Shown here: positions 63,622 through 64,000 of the stretch, piece after piece | How positions within the stretch are numbered: position 1 is the first letter of the stretch | Layout of the letters: each line of letters starts with the position of its first letter | Source of the DNA: Serratia marcescens subsp. marcescens ATCC 13880 | Lineage (GTDB): Bacteria; Pseudomonadota; Gammaproteobacteria; Enterobacterales; Enterobacteriaceae | Length of the DNA stretch: 64,000 bases | Assembly (NCBI RefSeq): GCF_017299535.1 | Contig: NZ_CP071238.1 | Location: forward strand, 3,162,001 to 3,226,000 | Reading direction: 5' to 3' | Notes under the pieces: generated by a model | Databases searched by the model: none | Seen by the model: the letters and a program-made list of their open reading frames with translations, nothing else | Told to the model about the DNA's origin: nothing | Made by a program: the position numbers and the translations under genes

Positions 63622-63993
63622 TCAGGCGATGGCGCTGACGGTAATTTCTATTTTCATTCCCGGCACTACCAATTTTTCGACAATGACCGTGGAGCGATTG
63701 GGATAAGGATAATTAAAGTATTTCCGGTAAATATCATCGAGTAATTTAACGTCATTGACGTCGGTGAGATACACGATCACCTGCAGAACCTTATCGCTGT
63801 GGCTGCCCGCCGCCTTCAGCGTCTGCGCCAGATTATCGAAGGTCAGCGTAATCTGTCGCTCCGGCGCACCGGTGTCGATGCTGCCGTCCGCCCGCACCGG
63901 GCCGTGAGCGGTAAACAGCATGCCGCCGCCCCGGGTGGCCCAGGAAAAAGGCTGGCCGATCTCCGGCAGCCCGGTTTCTACGATCTCGCGCAT
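63622..63993 (-). CDS. RidA/YjgF-family enamine/imine deaminase
   Basis: RidA proteins hydrolyse reactive enamine and imine intermediates released by PLP enzymes. The 123-residue protein has the family core: GGGMLFTAHGPVRADGSID, QITLTFDNLAQTLKAAGS, VIVYLTDVNDVKLLDDIYRKYF, and PNRSTVIVEKL, with the conserved arginine. It is 58 bases upstream of the aminotransferase gene on the same strand, and so is well placed to protect against its by-products. Its start is close to the window edge; the true start may lie outside. Confidence 0.9.
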   Translation of the reverse strand: MREIVETGLPEIGQPFSWATRGGGMLFTAHGPVRADGSIDTGAPERQITLTFDNLAQTLKAAGSHSDKVLQVIVYLTDVNDVKLLDDIYRKYFNYPYPNRSTVIVEKLVVPGMKIEITVSAIA

Positions 63994-64000
63994 GTCAGTG

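Overview
The window reads as chromosomal DNA of a Serratia species, most likely close to S. marcescens. It is GC-rich with enterobacterial gene families throughout: rcsA next to dsrB, umuDC, mgtCB, and a phenylacetate cluster in the same order as in E. coli. It also carries a chromosomal colicin whose N-terminus resembles colicin A and which recalls bacteriocin 28b of S. marcescens, plus a Kdo hydroxylase. This is inference from protein families and gene order; no 16S rRNA gene or tRNA gene was recognised. Nearly every coding stretch is intact.

Layout. 0-3.2 kb: an orphan type VI secretion spike gene (vgrG) followed by an AT-rich tail with a decayed gene and one unknown ORF. 3.2-4.8 kb: a GyrI-like protein and tryptophan 2,3-dioxygenase. 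4.8-8.7 kb: a catabolic cassette (LacI regulator, MFS transporter, short-chain dehydrogenase, RbsD/FucU mutarotase) for an unidentified sugar or sugar acid. 8.7-14.7 kb: the colicin, a protein matching only the C-terminal half of pyruvate dehydrogenase E1 (AceE), a MarR regulator and a full-length second AceE, with both AceE-type genes preceded by the same paired 12-bp operators. 14.7-21.8 kb: umuDC under a LexA box, fdhD, a bestrophin-like channel, a DyP peroxidase and arsRBC. 21.9-24.9 kb: a YbdK-type ligase and a SatD/DUF3307 pair behind three palindromes repeated at exactly 29 bp. 24.9-29 kb: the mgtC-mgtB operon (minus strand) with a PhoP-box-like site and two candidate leader peptides. 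29-33.8 kb: a CoA transferase, a LysR regulator, a PLP decarboxylase and an acetyltransferase. 33.8-36 kb: rcsA with an RcsAB box, dsrB and a cold-shock protein. 36-47 kb: small envelope and stress proteins, a quinone reductase, an SDR/LysR pair, a lipid A acyltransferase, a diguanylate cyclase and KdoO. 47.2-60.9 kb: the complete paa cluster (paaZ, paaABCDEFGHIJK, paaXY). 61-64 kb: a RidA-aminotransferase-permease unit.

How the parts fit. The paa genes take phenylacetate through ring epoxidation, ring opening and beta-oxidation-like steps to acetyl-CoA and succinyl-CoA. The paaZ/paaA gap holds IHF-, CRP- and PaaX-type sites in tandem. Several genes act on the envelope (rcsA, lpxL-like, kdoO, the PhoP-type mgtCB). 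Others are weapons or stress functions (vgrG, colicin, umuDC, ars, DyP).

The least explained parts are the half-AceE/MarR/AceE regulon, the SatD operator array, and the leader peptides of mgtB and mgtC.
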